Positions 14,617-24,833 of a DNA stretch of 39,795 nucleotides are shown here, piece by piece. Position 1 is the stretch's first letter. Each line of letters begins with the position of its first letter. The notes below the pieces were generated by a model. It saw only the letters and a list, made by a program, of their open reading frames with translations, searched no databases and had not been told where the DNA came from. The position numbers were made by a program, and so were the translations under genes. The stretch comes from Actinomadura sp. KC345 (lineage in GTDB: Bacteria; Actinomycetota; Actinomycetes; Streptosporangiales; Streptosporangiaceae), in NCBI RefSeq assembly GCF_004348515.1, contig NZ_SMKH01000034.1, forward strand, positions 1-39,795, written 5' to 3'.

Positions 14617-15480
14617 CTACTTGAGGAGGCGGGACATGCGGCGGTCGGCCAGGGGTTTGCCGCCGGTCTGGCAGGTGGGGCAGTACTGGAGGGACGAGTC
14701 GGCGAACGAGACCTCGCGGATGGTGTCTCCGCAGACGGGGCATTCCTGCCCGGTGCGGGCGTGCACGCGCAGGCCGGTCTTCTTCTCGCCCTTGAGGTCC
14801 TGGGCTTCGAGGCCGCGTGAGCGTTCCACCGCGTCCCGGAGGGTGGTGACGATCGCTTCGTGCAGGGTCGCGATGTCGTCCTCGGTGAGGGACGCGGCGA
14901 TCTTGAAGGGGGACATCTTCGCGACGTGCAGGACCTCGTCGGAATAGGCGTTGCCGATTCCGGCGATCACCTTCTGGTCGCGCAGCAGGCCCTTGATCTG
15001 GGTGCGTTTGCCGCCCACGATCGCGGCGAGCGCCTCGGGGGTGAAGGCGTCGTCCAGGGGGTCGGGGCCGAGGGACGCGACGCCCGGGACGTCGGACGGG
15101 GCGCGGACGACGTAGACGGCCAGGCCCTTCTTGGTGCCGGCCTCCGTCAGGTCGAAGCCGGAGCCGTCGTCCAGGTGGACGCGGAGGGCGAGGGGGTTCT
15201 TGCCTCCGGGGCGCGCGGGCTTGGCCGGGATCTCGTCCCGCCACCGCAGCCAGCCGGCGCGGGCCAGGTGAATCACCAGGTGCAGCCCGTCGACGTCCAG
15301 GTCGAGGAACTTGCCGTGCCGGGTCGCTCCCGTGACGGTCAGCCCGCCGAGCGAGGTGACCGGCGGGTCGTAGGTCTTCAGCGCGGAGATGGCGAGAACA
15401 TCGATCCGGGCGATGGCGTGGCCGACCGCGCGCTCCCGCAGGAAGCCCGCCAGCGCCTCCACCTCAGGTAGCTCAGGCAT
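14617..15480 (-). CDS. Fpg/Nei-family DNA glycosylase/AP lyase
   Basis: The 287-residue enzyme belongs to the formamidopyrimidine-DNA glycosylase / endonuclease VIII family, which excises oxidised bases and nicks the abasic site. It has the N-terminal catalytic PELPEVE after the initiator Met (Pro2 as nucleophile), the beta-sandwich Lys in TRHGKFLDL, the H2TH region (LLRDQKVIAGIGNAYSDEVL) and a four-Cys zinc finger (CPVCG, then CPTCQ) near the C-terminus. All catalytic elements are intact. The start ATG 15480 gives the required Met-Pro N-terminus. Which lesions it prefers cannot be told, since actinomycetes carry several paralogues. A group of DnaA-box-like 9-mers lies just upstream. Confidence 0.92.
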   Translation of the reverse strand: MPELPEVEALAGFLRERAVGHAIARIDVLAISALKTYDPPVTSLGGLTVTGATRHGKFLDLDVDGLHLVIHLARAGWLRWRDEIPAKPARPGGKNPLALRVHLDDGSGFDLTEAGTKKGLAVYVVRAPSDVPGVASLGPDPLDDAFTPEALAAIVGGKRTQIKGLLRDQKVIAGIGNAYSDEVLHVAKMSPFKIAASLTEDDIATLHEAIVTTLRDAVERSRGLEAQDLKGEKKTGLRVHARTGQECPVCGDTIREVSFADSSLQYCPTCQTGGKPLADRRMSRLLK

Positions 15481-15512
15481 GGAACCAAGTATCCGTGATG
15501 GCGCCGGGAAGT

Positions 15513-15665
15513 TCGTCCACAGGGCTGTGGAAGGCTGTGGAAAAGCTTGTGCATAAGCGGTGGGTTCGGCTGGACGTGCGGCCCGGTCAGCGGCAATACC
15601 TCTATGAACCCGGACGAACCACCGACCAGGGCTTCCTGTACGGCGGTCACACAGGGTGTGGATAA
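15513..15665. other. Cluster of DnaA-box-like 9-mers
   Basis: The non-coding region between the glycosylase and the copper operon contains TCGTCCACA (15513-15521), TGTGGAAAA (15536-15544), TGTGCATAA (15548-15556) and TGTGGATAA (15657-15665). The last is a perfect match, on the reverse strand, to TTATCCACA. The others each differ by one base from TTGTCCACA or TTATCCACA. No dnaA or dnaN gene is in the window, so a chromosomal origin is unlikely here. A DnaA-titrating or DnaA-regulated site is possible. Confidence 0.4.
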
Positions 15666-15756
15666 CTTCCCTGTAACGACCCCCGGGTAACCGCCCCATG
15701 GTCTCGCGCGAGTGGGTCCGGCCGCCCGGTTCGCGCGTTGTGACCCGGATCTCGAA

Positions 15757-15773
15757 ATAACCCCTAGGGGGTA
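15757..15773. promoter_or_regulatory. CsoR-like copper operator 1
   Basis: ATAACCCCTAGGGGGTA is a near-perfect dyad with the C-tract/G-tract layout of actinobacterial CsoR sites (TACCCC..GGGGTA). It lies about 85 bases before copZ. Confidence 0.7.
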
Positions 15774-15818
15774 GGGGTTGCCAGGGTTGAACGGTTATGC
15801 CACCATGAGGGCCGAGAG

Positions 15819-15834
15819 ATACCCCCCAGGGGTA
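15819..15834. promoter_or_regulatory. CsoR-like copper operator 2
   Basis: ATACCCCCCAGGGGTA is a second C-tract/G-tract dyad, 20 bases before the copZ start, overlapping the expected promoter. Copper loading of CsoR normally releases repression. No csoR gene is in the window. Confidence 0.72.
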
Positions 15835-15854
15835 AAAGCGAAGGGGAGAGCCAG

Positions 15855-16061
15855 ATGAGCACCGCCACCTACACCGTCACCGGGATGACCTGCGGCCACT
15901 GCGTCAGCTCGGTCACGGAGGAGATCGAGGAGATCGCCGGTGTGACCGGCGTCGACGTCGACCTGCCGACCGGCCGGGTCACCGTGACGAGCGACGCGCC
16001 CCTCGACGACGCCCGGGTCAAGGACGCCGTCGAAGAGGCCGGATACGAACTGAAGCCGTGA
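15855..16061 (+). CDS. copZ: CopZ-type copper chaperone (HMA domain)
   Basis: A 68-residue single heavy-metal-associated domain with the Cu(I)-binding loop GMTCGHC near residues 10-16 and the usual beta-alpha-beta-beta-alpha-beta length. It binds cytosolic Cu(I) and delivers it to the P-type ATPase. GGGGAGAG upstream of ATG 15855 is the ribosome-binding site. It is the first gene of a three-gene copper operon under two CsoR-like operators. Confidence 0.95.
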   Translation: MSTATYTVTGMTCGHCVSSVTEEIEEIAGVTGVDVDLPTGRVTVTSDAPLDDARVKDAVEEAGYELKP

Positions 16062-16112
16062 CCGGAGCGCGCCTCGGCGCGCGCTCCTGAACATCGAGCG
16101 GAGTTGATCGGT

Positions 16113-17069
16113 ATGAACAGCGCAACCAAGGTCGGAGCCTATGTCGTCGGGCTCGCCGTCGTCTTCGGTGGTGCCGCGGGAGTCGGCAAGATCGCCGGTC
16201 CCGTCGGCGCCTCGGCCGAGAAGGCGTCCCACGAAGGCGGAGGCCACGGCGGAGACACCGGCGGCGGGCACGGCGGCGCTGCGCCGAAGCCACCGGGCGG
16301 GCTGCAGGTATCCGAGGGTGGTTACACGCTCGTCCCGCGCAGGACGACGCTGGAGCCCGGCAAGCGGACCGACTTCCGGTTCACCATCAACGGACCGGAC
16401 GGCAAGCCCGTCACCGGCTTCCAGCCCCTGCACGGCAAGCGTCTGCATCTGATCGTCGCGCGCCGCGACCTCTCGGGGTTCCAGCACCTGCACCCGGCCG
16501 AGGCCGGCGGCGGCGTCTGGACGGTGCCGATCACACTGCCGAAGGCGGGCGTGTACCGGTTCTTCACCGACGTCCAGCCGGACGGCGTCAAGGAGCAGCT
16601 GACGCTCGGAACCGACATCACCGCCCCGGGAGACCTTCGCCCCACTCCGCTGCCGAAGCCCGAGCAGGTCGCGAAGGTGGACGGGTACGAGGTCAAGCTG
16701 TCCGGCGACCTCGCTCCCGGTAGGTCCAGCGAACTCACCCTCTCGGTGAGCAAGGACGGCGAGCCGGTCACCGACCTGCAACCGTACCTGGAGGCGTACG
16801 GCCACCTGGTCGTGCTGCGCCAGGGCGACCTCGCCTACCTCCACGTCCACCCGGACGGGGAGCCGGGTGACGGCAAGACGGAACCCGGCCCGGGTATCAG
16901 CTTCTTCGCCGAGGCGCCCAGTTCCGGCGCATACCGGCTGTACCTGGACTTCAAGCACGGCGGCAAGGTCCGCACCGCCGAGTTCACCGTGCATGCCGGG
17001 AACGGCGGGGTACCCGTCCAGGAGCCCGAGGGCGAGCCCGGCCACGATGATCAGCCCCACACGCACTGA
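16113..17069 (+). CDS. Exported His-rich protein of the copper operon
   Basis: The 318-residue protein begins with a hydrophobic export segment (about 5-30), followed by a His/Gly-rich linker (HEGGGHGGDTGGGHGG, about 43-58). Two beta-rich domains follow, each carrying a His cluster: FQHLHPAEAG in the first and AYLHVHPDGE in the second. The tail ends GHDDQPHTH. Three His clusters plus a copZ-copA operon position suggest extracytoplasmic copper binding or buffering. The family is uncharacterised as far as I know, and similar proteins lie beside copper ATPases in actinomycetes. The start is ATG 16113, with GGAG about 10 bases upstream; an in-frame ATG at 16104 is less well placed. Confidence 0.8.
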   Translation: MNSATKVGAYVVGLAVVFGGAAGVGKIAGPVGASAEKASHEGGGHGGDTGGGHGGAAPKPPGGLQVSEGGYTLVPRRTTLEPGKRTDFRFTINGPDGKPVTGFQPLHGKRLHLIVARRDLSGFQHLHPAEAGGGVWTVPITLPKAGVYRFFTDVQPDGVKEQLTLGTDITAPGDLRPTPLPKPEQVAKVDGYEVKLSGDLAPGRSSELTLSVSKDGEPVTDLQPYLEAYGHLVVLRQGDLAYLHVHPDGEPGDGKTEPGPGISFFAEAPSSGAYRLYLDFKHGGKVRTAEFTVHAGNGGVPVQEPEGEPGHDDQPHTH

Positions 17070-17096
17070 TCCCGCGATCGATACGGAGGAGGAACG

Positions 17097-19394
<2,298 letters not shown>

Positions 19395-19404
19395 CCCGGC
19401 GACG

Positions 19405-19433
19405 CGCGCGGTCCCCGCTCAGGGGGCCGCGCG
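19405..19433. terminator. Bidirectional hairpin between copA and the MarR-type gene
   Basis: CGCGCGGTCCCC (19405-19416) pairs with GGGGGCCGCGCG (19422-19433), with one G-T position and a 5-base loop. The MarR-type stop codon lies in and beside the loop, so the element ends both convergent genes. Confidence 0.65.
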
Positions 19434-19889
19434 TTCGCCGTGATCGGTTCGGAGGATGGTCACGAGGGGGGCCAGGGCGTCGTCCGCGGTGGCGGCGTCC
19501 AGGGCCTCGGCGAGGGTTTCGGCATAGGTCGGGGCGGCCTTCTCCTGGACGGCCCGTCCCTCGTCGGTGATCACGGTGTAGACGCCGCGGCGGTCCTTGG
19601 GGCACATGGCGCGGCGGGTGAGGCCGGCGGCCTCCAGCCTCGCGACGAGGCGGCTGACCGAGCTCTGGTTGAGGCCGATGAGGTCGGCGAGCTCCTGCAT
19701 CCGCAGCTCGCCGTCGTCGGCGCGGGACAGCCGGCACAGCGCGCGGAACTCCGACAGGCCGATGCCGTGCCGATGGATCGCCTTGGCGAGCTGCTGCTCG
19801 ACGCGTCCGTGCAGGGTGACGACGCGATCCCAGATCCGGCCGTCCGCCGTGGCGGCGCAGTCCACGGTGCTCGTCGCGTCGTCGCTCAT
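19419..19889 (-). CDS. MarR-family transcriptional regulator
   Basis: The 156-residue protein is a winged-helix MarR regulator. It has a dimerisation helix near the N-terminus (HGRVEQQLAKAIHRHGIGLS), the recognition region MQELADLIGLNQSSVSRLVA and the wing with DRRGVYTVITDEGRAV. MarR proteins usually repress a divergent gene until a phenolic or electrophilic ligand binds, or a Cys is oxidised. The divergent neighbour is an old-yellow-enzyme reductase, which fits control by electrophiles. GGAAGG upstream of ATG 19889 is the ribosome-binding site. Operator-like palindromes lie in the shared region. Confidence 0.92.
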   Translation of the reverse strand: MSDDATSTVDCAATADGRIWDRVVTLHGRVEQQLAKAIHRHGIGLSEFRALCRLSRADDGELRMQELADLIGLNQSSVSRLVARLEAAGLTRRAMCPKDRRGVYTVITDEGRAVQEKAAPTYAETLAEALDAATADDALAPLVTILRTDHGERAAP

Positions 19890-19935
19890 CTCGTGTCCCT
19901 TCCTCCGTTGACACCAGCCTACATGCAGTGCCAAC

Positions 19936-19964
19936 ATCTGCATGTACATGCAATCCATGCAGAT
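19936..19964. promoter_or_regulatory. Nested palindromes, probable MarR operator
   Basis: ATCTGCATG (19936-19944) and CATGCAGAT (19956-19964) are perfect inverted repeats. Overlapping them, TGCATGTACATGCA (19939-19952) is itself a perfect 14-bp palindrome. Further TGCA/ACATGC copies flank this at 19921 and 19966. The site lies between the two divergent starts. Confidence 0.65.
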
Positions 19965-19992
19965 ACATGCAACTTCACCGTGGAGGGTGACG

Positions 19993-21099
19993 ATGACCAG
20001 TCCGCTGCTGCTTCCGTATGACGGCCCGCACCTGACGCTGCCGAACCGGATCGCCATGGCGCCGATGACGCGGGGCCGCGCGGACGACGTGACCGGCGTG
20101 CCCCACCCGCTGACCGCCGAGTACTACGCGCAGCGCGCGGCCGCCGGACTGATCGTCACCGAGGGCATCTGGCCGACCGTCCTCGGCAAGGGCGGCCCCG
20201 GCATCCCCGGCCTGGTCACGGACGCGCAGGTGGACGGATGGCACGCGGTCACCGAGGGCGTCCACGCGGCGGGCGGAACGATCTTCGCCCAGCTCTGGCA
20301 CGTGGGACGGATGACGCACCCGCTCAACCTCCCGGACGGCGCCGCGCCCGTCGCTCCCTCACCGGTCCGGATCGAAGGCGAGCCGATCTACACGAACCAG
20401 GGCAACCTCGCCCACGTCACGCCGCGCGCCATGACGACCGCCGAGGCGGAGGCGACGATCGCCGACTTCGCCGCCGAGGCCCGCAACGCCGTCCGGGCCG
20501 GATTCGACGGGGTGGAGGTGCACGGCGCGAACGGCTACCTCATCCAGCAGTTCCTCGCCGAGAACACCAACCGCCGCACCGACCGGTTCGGCGGCTCCCG
20601 CGCCGGGCGGCTGCGGTTCGCGCTCGACGTGGTGGAGGCCGTGGCCGCCGAGATCGGCCCCGGAAGGGTGGGCCTGCGCATCTCGCCCCACAACCCGGAG
20701 AACGAGATCGCCGAGGAGGACCCGCAGGGCACCTACCGCGCGCTCGTCGACGCCGTCGACCCGCTGGGCCTCGCCTACCTGCACGTCATCGAGCGGGGCG
20801 CGTACGGCGCGCTGGCCGATCTGCGCCCGCGCTGGTCGGGCACCTTGATCGGCAACTTCAACGGCACGGAGCCCACCTCCCAGCGCGCCGGCGAACAGGT
20901 CCTCGCCGCGGGTCTGGCCGACCTCTTCTCCTACGGCCGCCTGTTCATCTCCAACCCCGACCTGCCGGCCCGCTTCGCGACGGGCGCACCCCTCAACGCG
21001 CACGTCCCCGGCCTGGTCTACGGCGGCGACGCCGAGGGCTACACCGACTACCCGGCTCTGGGCGACCGTGTGGGCAGCGCCGTCCGGTCCTTGTCCTGA
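19993..21099 (+). CDS. Old yellow enzyme-type NAD(P)H:flavin oxidoreductase (alkene reductase)
   Basis: The 368-residue FMN enzyme is a TIM barrel of the OYE family, which reduces activated C=C bonds of enones, nitro-olefins or maleimides. Visible motifs are NRIAMAPMTRGRA with the FMN-binding Thr region, AQLWHVGRM, the substrate-binding pair in EVHGANGYLIQQFL (His-x-x-Asn) and NRRTDRFGGS. The C-terminal phosphate-binding part is ADLFSYGRLFISNPDLPAR. GGAGGG upstream of ATG 19993 is the ribosome-binding site. It is divergent from the MarR gene and probably controlled by it. A strong terminator follows. Confidence 0.95.
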   Translation: MTSPLLLPYDGPHLTLPNRIAMAPMTRGRADDVTGVPHPLTAEYYAQRAAAGLIVTEGIWPTVLGKGGPGIPGLVTDAQVDGWHAVTEGVHAAGGTIFAQLWHVGRMTHPLNLPDGAAPVAPSPVRIEGEPIYTNQGNLAHVTPRAMTTAEAEATIADFAAEARNAVRAGFDGVEVHGANGYLIQQFLAENTNRRTDRFGGSRAGRLRFALDVVEAVAAEIGPGRVGLRISPHNPENEIAEEDPQGTYRALVDAVDPLGLAYLHVIERGAYGALADLRPRWSGTLIGNFNGTEPTSQRAGEQVLAAGLADLFSYGRLFISNPDLPARFATGAPLNAHVPGLVYGGDAEGYTDYPALGDRVGSAVRSLS

Positions 21100-21102
21100 G
21101 AC

Positions 21103-21148
21103 GACCAGACCCCGCCGGGCCTTGCGGCCCGGCGGGGCCCTGGTCTTG
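21103..21148 (+). terminator. Long hairpin terminator after the OYE gene
   Basis: GACCAGACCCCGCCGGGCC (from 21103) pairs with GGCCCGGCGGGG and CCTGGTC across a TTGC loop. A short T-containing tail (TTGCC) follows. Confidence 0.85.
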
Positions 21149-21257
21149 CCGCCGGTGTGTGGGGTCGCCTCTCGGCGAAAGGCTCAACACGGCTCCAGCC
21201 GGACGGTATTCCGTGAAGGCGAAAGGTGAGGCCCGGGGACACCAGGCACACCGGCTG

Positions 21258-23272
21258 TCATGTGTAACCGATCGTGCCCCGGGATTGTTCCCGGCCTGCC
21301 GGGTCGGTAAAAGTCCCCGTCCGCCGGACGGCGTGCCAGCCCAGGCGCGCCCCTAGCAGCGCGGTGACCAGGGACTGGACGACGACCAGGTACATGAGCT
21401 GCCGGGCGGTAGCGCTGCCTCCACAGCTGCCGCGGCGTCGACGGCGTCTCCGTCCACGCGAGGGCCTTCTCCTCGTAGACGACGCGGAGGCCGGCACGGC
21501 AGATCGCCATGGTGAGGTCGGTGTCCTCGGCGAGGGTGTCGTCCGGGACGCCGACCTGCGCGAGGACCGGCCGCCGGAACGCGCCGATCGCACCCGGGAC
21601 GGTCGGCATGCACTCCAGGACGTCGAACATCCGCCGGTCGAGGTTGAAGCCGATCACGTACTCGATGTGCTGCCAGCGTCCGAGGAGCCCGCCGCGGTTG
21701 GCGACCTTGGTGTTGCCGCTGACCGCGCCGACGCGCGGGTCGGCGAGCGGCGCGACGAGGTGGCGGATGGTGTCGCGCTGGAAGACGGTGTCGGCGTCCA
21801 CGAGAACCAGGATCTCCGCGCGGGCCACGGCGATCCCCGTGTTCAGGGCGCCCGGCTTGCCGCCGTTCGCCTTGCGGATCAGCTGGACGGCGGGCAGCGC
21901 GATCGAGTCGACGATCGCGGCGGTGCGGTCGAGGGACCCGTCGTCCACCACGATCAACTCGACGCCGCCCGGATAGTCGGTGTCCAGCAGCGAGGCGATC
22001 GTCGCCGCGATGCCCGCCTCCTCGTTGTACGCGGGGACGATCACGGAGACGGGCGGGAACGGGTCCAGCGGTACCTCACCCGGCCCGGACGTCCCGATGG
22101 CGTCTCGCGGGTCGCGTGCCCTTCCCCGGACGCGCCGCACATGGACGTGCGCGAACGCCGTCCCCAGCACGTACAGGCCGCCGGCCACCGCGAACAGCAC
22201 GCCCATCGTCCCGGTGAGGGCGGACGCGGCCTGCTGCGCGGCGACCAGCGTCCAGCCGACGGCCCTCTCGTGCGCGGGCACCCGCATCTCGGCGGAGGGC
22301 GTCCCCAGCGCCTCGGTCAGCGTGGTGAAGCGGTAGCCCTCCGGCCGAAGCCGCTCGATGATCCGCTCCACGGCCGCGACGGTGCCGGACCGGTCGCCGC
22401 CCGCGTCGTGCAGCATGACCACGGCGCCCTCGCCGCGCTCCTCCGCCGCCAGCGCGGTCTCGACGATCTTCGCGGTGCCGGGGCGCGTCCAGTCCTCGGT
22501 GTCGCGGTCGGCGAAGACCACGACGTACCCGTCCTCGCCCGCCTGCCGGGCCGCGCGCCACTCCGGAGCGGTCAGGCCGTCCGTACGGGACGAGTACGGC
22601 ATCCGCATCAGCCTCGTGTGGACGCCCGCGGCCCCCGCCAGCGCCCGCTGCGTGAGGTCCAGCTCCAGTTTGCCGGCGCCACGCCGGCGCCGTCGCGAGG
22701 TCGGCGTGCGTGTACGTCTGGGAGCCGATCTCGTGGCCCTCGCGGAGGATGCGGCGGGTCAGCGCGGGGTTCTCGGCCACGTGCGCGCCGACCGTGAAGA
22801 ACGTGGCGCGGGCGCCGTGGCGCCGCAGGAGGTCGAGGAGTCGCGGCGTCCACACCGGGTCGGGGCCGTCGTCGAAGGTCAGCGCGATCGTCTTCGGGGG
22901 CATGTGCCGGCTTCGCGTCGTGCCGCCCGCGAGGTTGACGACCGGTCCGCCCGAGGTGATCTCGGACGGGGGTCCGCCGGGCTCGGGGTTCACGGGAGCC
23001 CGCGTGGCGGGTCGGGGAATCGCGATCGCCCGACGCTCACGCGATGTCTCGGGCGGGACGTCCGGACGGCGCTGCTCCGCGCGCGGGTGCGGGGCCGGCT
23101 CGCTCCACGACGTCAGCGGAACGCTCGGTCCGGTCGTCATGCCCAGGGCGAGCGCGCCGAGGAACACGGCGAGCAGCGTCCCCGCGGCCAGACCCAGCCG
23201 CCGGCAGAGCCGCGCCCGCCCTCCGGTCGTGTCGACGAAGACCGCCTTCGACGGCGCGGGTGATTCCGGCAC
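21258..23272 (-). pseudogene. Broken polysaccharide deacetylase-glycosyltransferase 2 fusion
   Basis: Read from GTG 23272, the frame encodes a membrane anchor and then a NodB-type deacetylase start (TIALTFDDGPDPVWTPRLLD). It continues to THADLATAPAWRR, where an extra base near 22680 shifts the frame. The second frame continues (KLELDLTQRALAG, MRMPYSSRTDGLTAPEW) through the end of NodB, a membrane helix and a complete GT2 catalytic core (VSVIVPAYNEEAG, VVDDGS, LVDADT, EDTDLTM). It reaches QLWRQRYR near 21420. There it jumps to a third frame, RQLMYLVVVQSLVTALLGAR, which is the family's last helix, so about 100 codons seem deleted between the QxxRW-type motif and that helix. The NodB His-x-x-x-His motif reads QTYTH, with the first His lost. 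Function is very unlikely. Confidence 0.8.
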
Positions 23273-23450
23273 GGCGGGCGGAATGCCCGTAATGAGTAAT
23301 TCGTCCTGATCTTGGGGGGGTGCTGGCGGTCATGGTCGTCCGTCATTTCGTCCGGTGGAGGCGTCCGAACACAGGGTGTGGCCGCGGACACTCAATGCAT
23401 CAGCGCGAACCCCCGCGTACGTGTCACACCGCGACCGGAATACCTGCACA

Positions 23451-24110
23451 ATGGCCCGGATGGAACGGGCGGACGAGGAGGAACTCGGCCGTGCCCTGCG
23501 GGCTGCGCAGGACGGCGACGAGGCGTCCTTCCGCATGCTGTACCGCGACGTGCAGCCCCGCCTGATCCGGTTCGCCGGCGCGCTGGTCGGCGCGGACGCC
23601 GAGGACGTGACGTCCGAGGCATGGCTGCAGATCTCCCGTGACCTGCCCTCGTTCCGCGGCGACCTCGACGGCTTCCGCGGCTGGACCGCCACGATCACCC
23701 GGCACCGGGCGCTGGACCATCTGCGCCGCCGGTCCCGGCGCCCCGTGGGCGACATCCCCGTCGAGGAGCTGACCACGATGGCCGCCGAGGCCGACACCGA
23801 ACTGGACGCCCTGGACGGCATCGCCACCGAGGACGCGCTTTGCCTGATCGCCGAACTCCCTCGCGACCAGGCCGAGGCCGTGCTGCTGCGCGTCGTCGTG
23901 GGCCTGGACGCCAAGTCGGCGGGCAAGGTGCTCGGCAAGCGCTCGGGGGCCGTGCGAACCGCCTCGTACCGGGGGCTGCGCCGCCTCGCCGACCTGCTGT
24001 CACCGTCCCCCGAGAACGCCCCGCCGTCCACGTCCCGGAAGGCGGGGGACGCGCTTCCGCGCGTCCAGGGTGACAAAAGCGGTGGAACCGGCGCTGAAGG
24101 GGTGGCATGA
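23451..24110 (+). CDS. ECF-type RNA polymerase sigma factor
   Basis: The 219-residue protein has region 2 (ASFRMLYRDVQPRLIRFAGA, then AEDVTSEAWLQISRDL and FRGWTATITRHRALDHLRR) and region 4 (LIAELPRDQAEAVLLRVVVG, then KVLGKRSGAVRTASYRGLRR). There is no region 1.1 or 3, which defines an ECF sigma factor. It would direct RNA polymerase to its own promoter set. The C-terminus has an extra Pro/Ser-rich tail. ATG 23451 is used; a second ATG at 23460 is possible. The stop overlaps the next start (ATGA), so the next product is probably its partner or anti-sigma factor. Confidence 0.9.
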   Translation: MARMERADEEELGRALRAAQDGDEASFRMLYRDVQPRLIRFAGALVGADAEDVTSEAWLQISRDLPSFRGDLDGFRGWTATITRHRALDHLRRRSRRPVGDIPVEELTTMAAEADTELDALDGIATEDALCLIAELPRDQAEAVLLRVVVGLDAKSAGKVLGKRSGAVRTASYRGLRRLADLLSPSPENAPPSTSRKAGDALPRVQGDKSGGTGAEGVA

Positions 24111-24817
24111 GCGACCACCACCGGATCGAACGCCTCGATCGGCGCACCGCGAAGCGCCTCCTCGACGGCGCGGACGGCCATGCCCGGCTGCAGGCCCTGC
24201 TCTCCTCGGCCGCGGCACCCGCCCAGCCCGGAGAACTCGCGGGCGAGGACGCCGCCGTCGCCGCGTTCAACGCCGCCGCCCGTACCGCACGGACGTCCCG
24301 TGCGGTCACCTGGCGCCGTTTCCTGACGGTGAAGGCCCTGGTGGTGATGGGCGCCTCGCTCATCGTCACCGGAGGAGCGGCCTACGCCACGATCACCGGA
24401 AACCTGCCGGGCCGGGAGCCGGCGCCCTCCGAGACACCGTCGCTCCACCACGAGACCAGCACGAGCCAGGGCAGCACCAAGGTCAGCCACGCCCCACCGT
24501 CTGCGCCGCCGTCCAGCCCACCGTCCTCCAAGACGCGGCCATCACCGTCCACGTCTCCCTCTGCCGGCACGTCCAAGGAACCCCCTGGACGGGTGAACGC
24601 ACCCGGCCGACAGCAAAAGAAGACGACGGCCCCGCAGAACACCAGAACGGCCCCGCAGAACACCAGAACGCCCCCGCGCGGCCCCGGTCACAACAACGGC
24701 TCCCCACCCGGCGACAACTCCGGCAACGGAAACGGAAACGGCCAGGGCAACGGAAACGGCGACAACGGCAGCTCACCCCGCACCAACTCGGGCAACGGAA
24801 ACGGCCCCCCGAGCTGA
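24107..24817 (+). CDS. Single-pass membrane protein with disordered tail, candidate anti-sigma partner
   Basis: The 236-residue protein has a charged N-terminal domain (residues 1-70) and one membrane helix at about 73-95 (ALVVMGASLIVTGGAAYATI). Its long low-complexity outside domain is rich in Ser, Pro, Thr, then Asn and Gly (NGNGNGQGNGNGDNG). The four-base overlap with the ECF sigma gene suggests equal co-translation, so a cytoplasmic anti-sigma role is the natural inference. No zinc-binding HxxxCxxC anti-sigma motif is present. A 21-base tandem repeat encodes two TAPQNTR units. I do not recognise the family. Confidence 0.75.
   Translation: MSDHHRIERLDRRTAKRLLDGADGHARLQALLSSAAAPAQPGELAGEDAAVAAFNAAARTARTSRAVTWRRFLTVKALVVMGASLIVTGGAAYATITGNLPGREPAPSETPSLHHETSTSQGSTKVSHAPPSAPPSSPPSSKTRPSPSTSPSAGTSKEPPGRVNAPGRQQKKTTAPQNTRTAPQNTRTPPRGPGHNNGSPPGDNSGNGNGNGQGNGNGDNGSSPRTNSGNGNGPPS
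24631..24672 (+). repeat. Two tandem 21-bp units inside the membrane-protein gene
   Basis: CCCGCAGAACACCAGAACGG plus C is repeated back to back (24631-24651 and 24652-24672, differing only at the end), encoding TAPQNTR twice. It lies in the disordered tail and probably arose by slippage or unequal exchange. Confidence 0.8.
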
Positions 24818-24833
24818 CCCGCCGGTCACGCGG

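Noticed and set aside
15513..15665. Chromosomal replication origin
   Set aside because: There are DnaA-box-like motifs but no dnaA, dnaN or gyrase genes and too few boxes for an actinomycete oriC.
21258..23272. Two separate intact genes (deacetylase and glycosyltransferase)
   Set aside because: Each open frame lacks essential parts: the deacetylase frame breaks inside NodB, and the transferase frame breaks before its last membrane helices.
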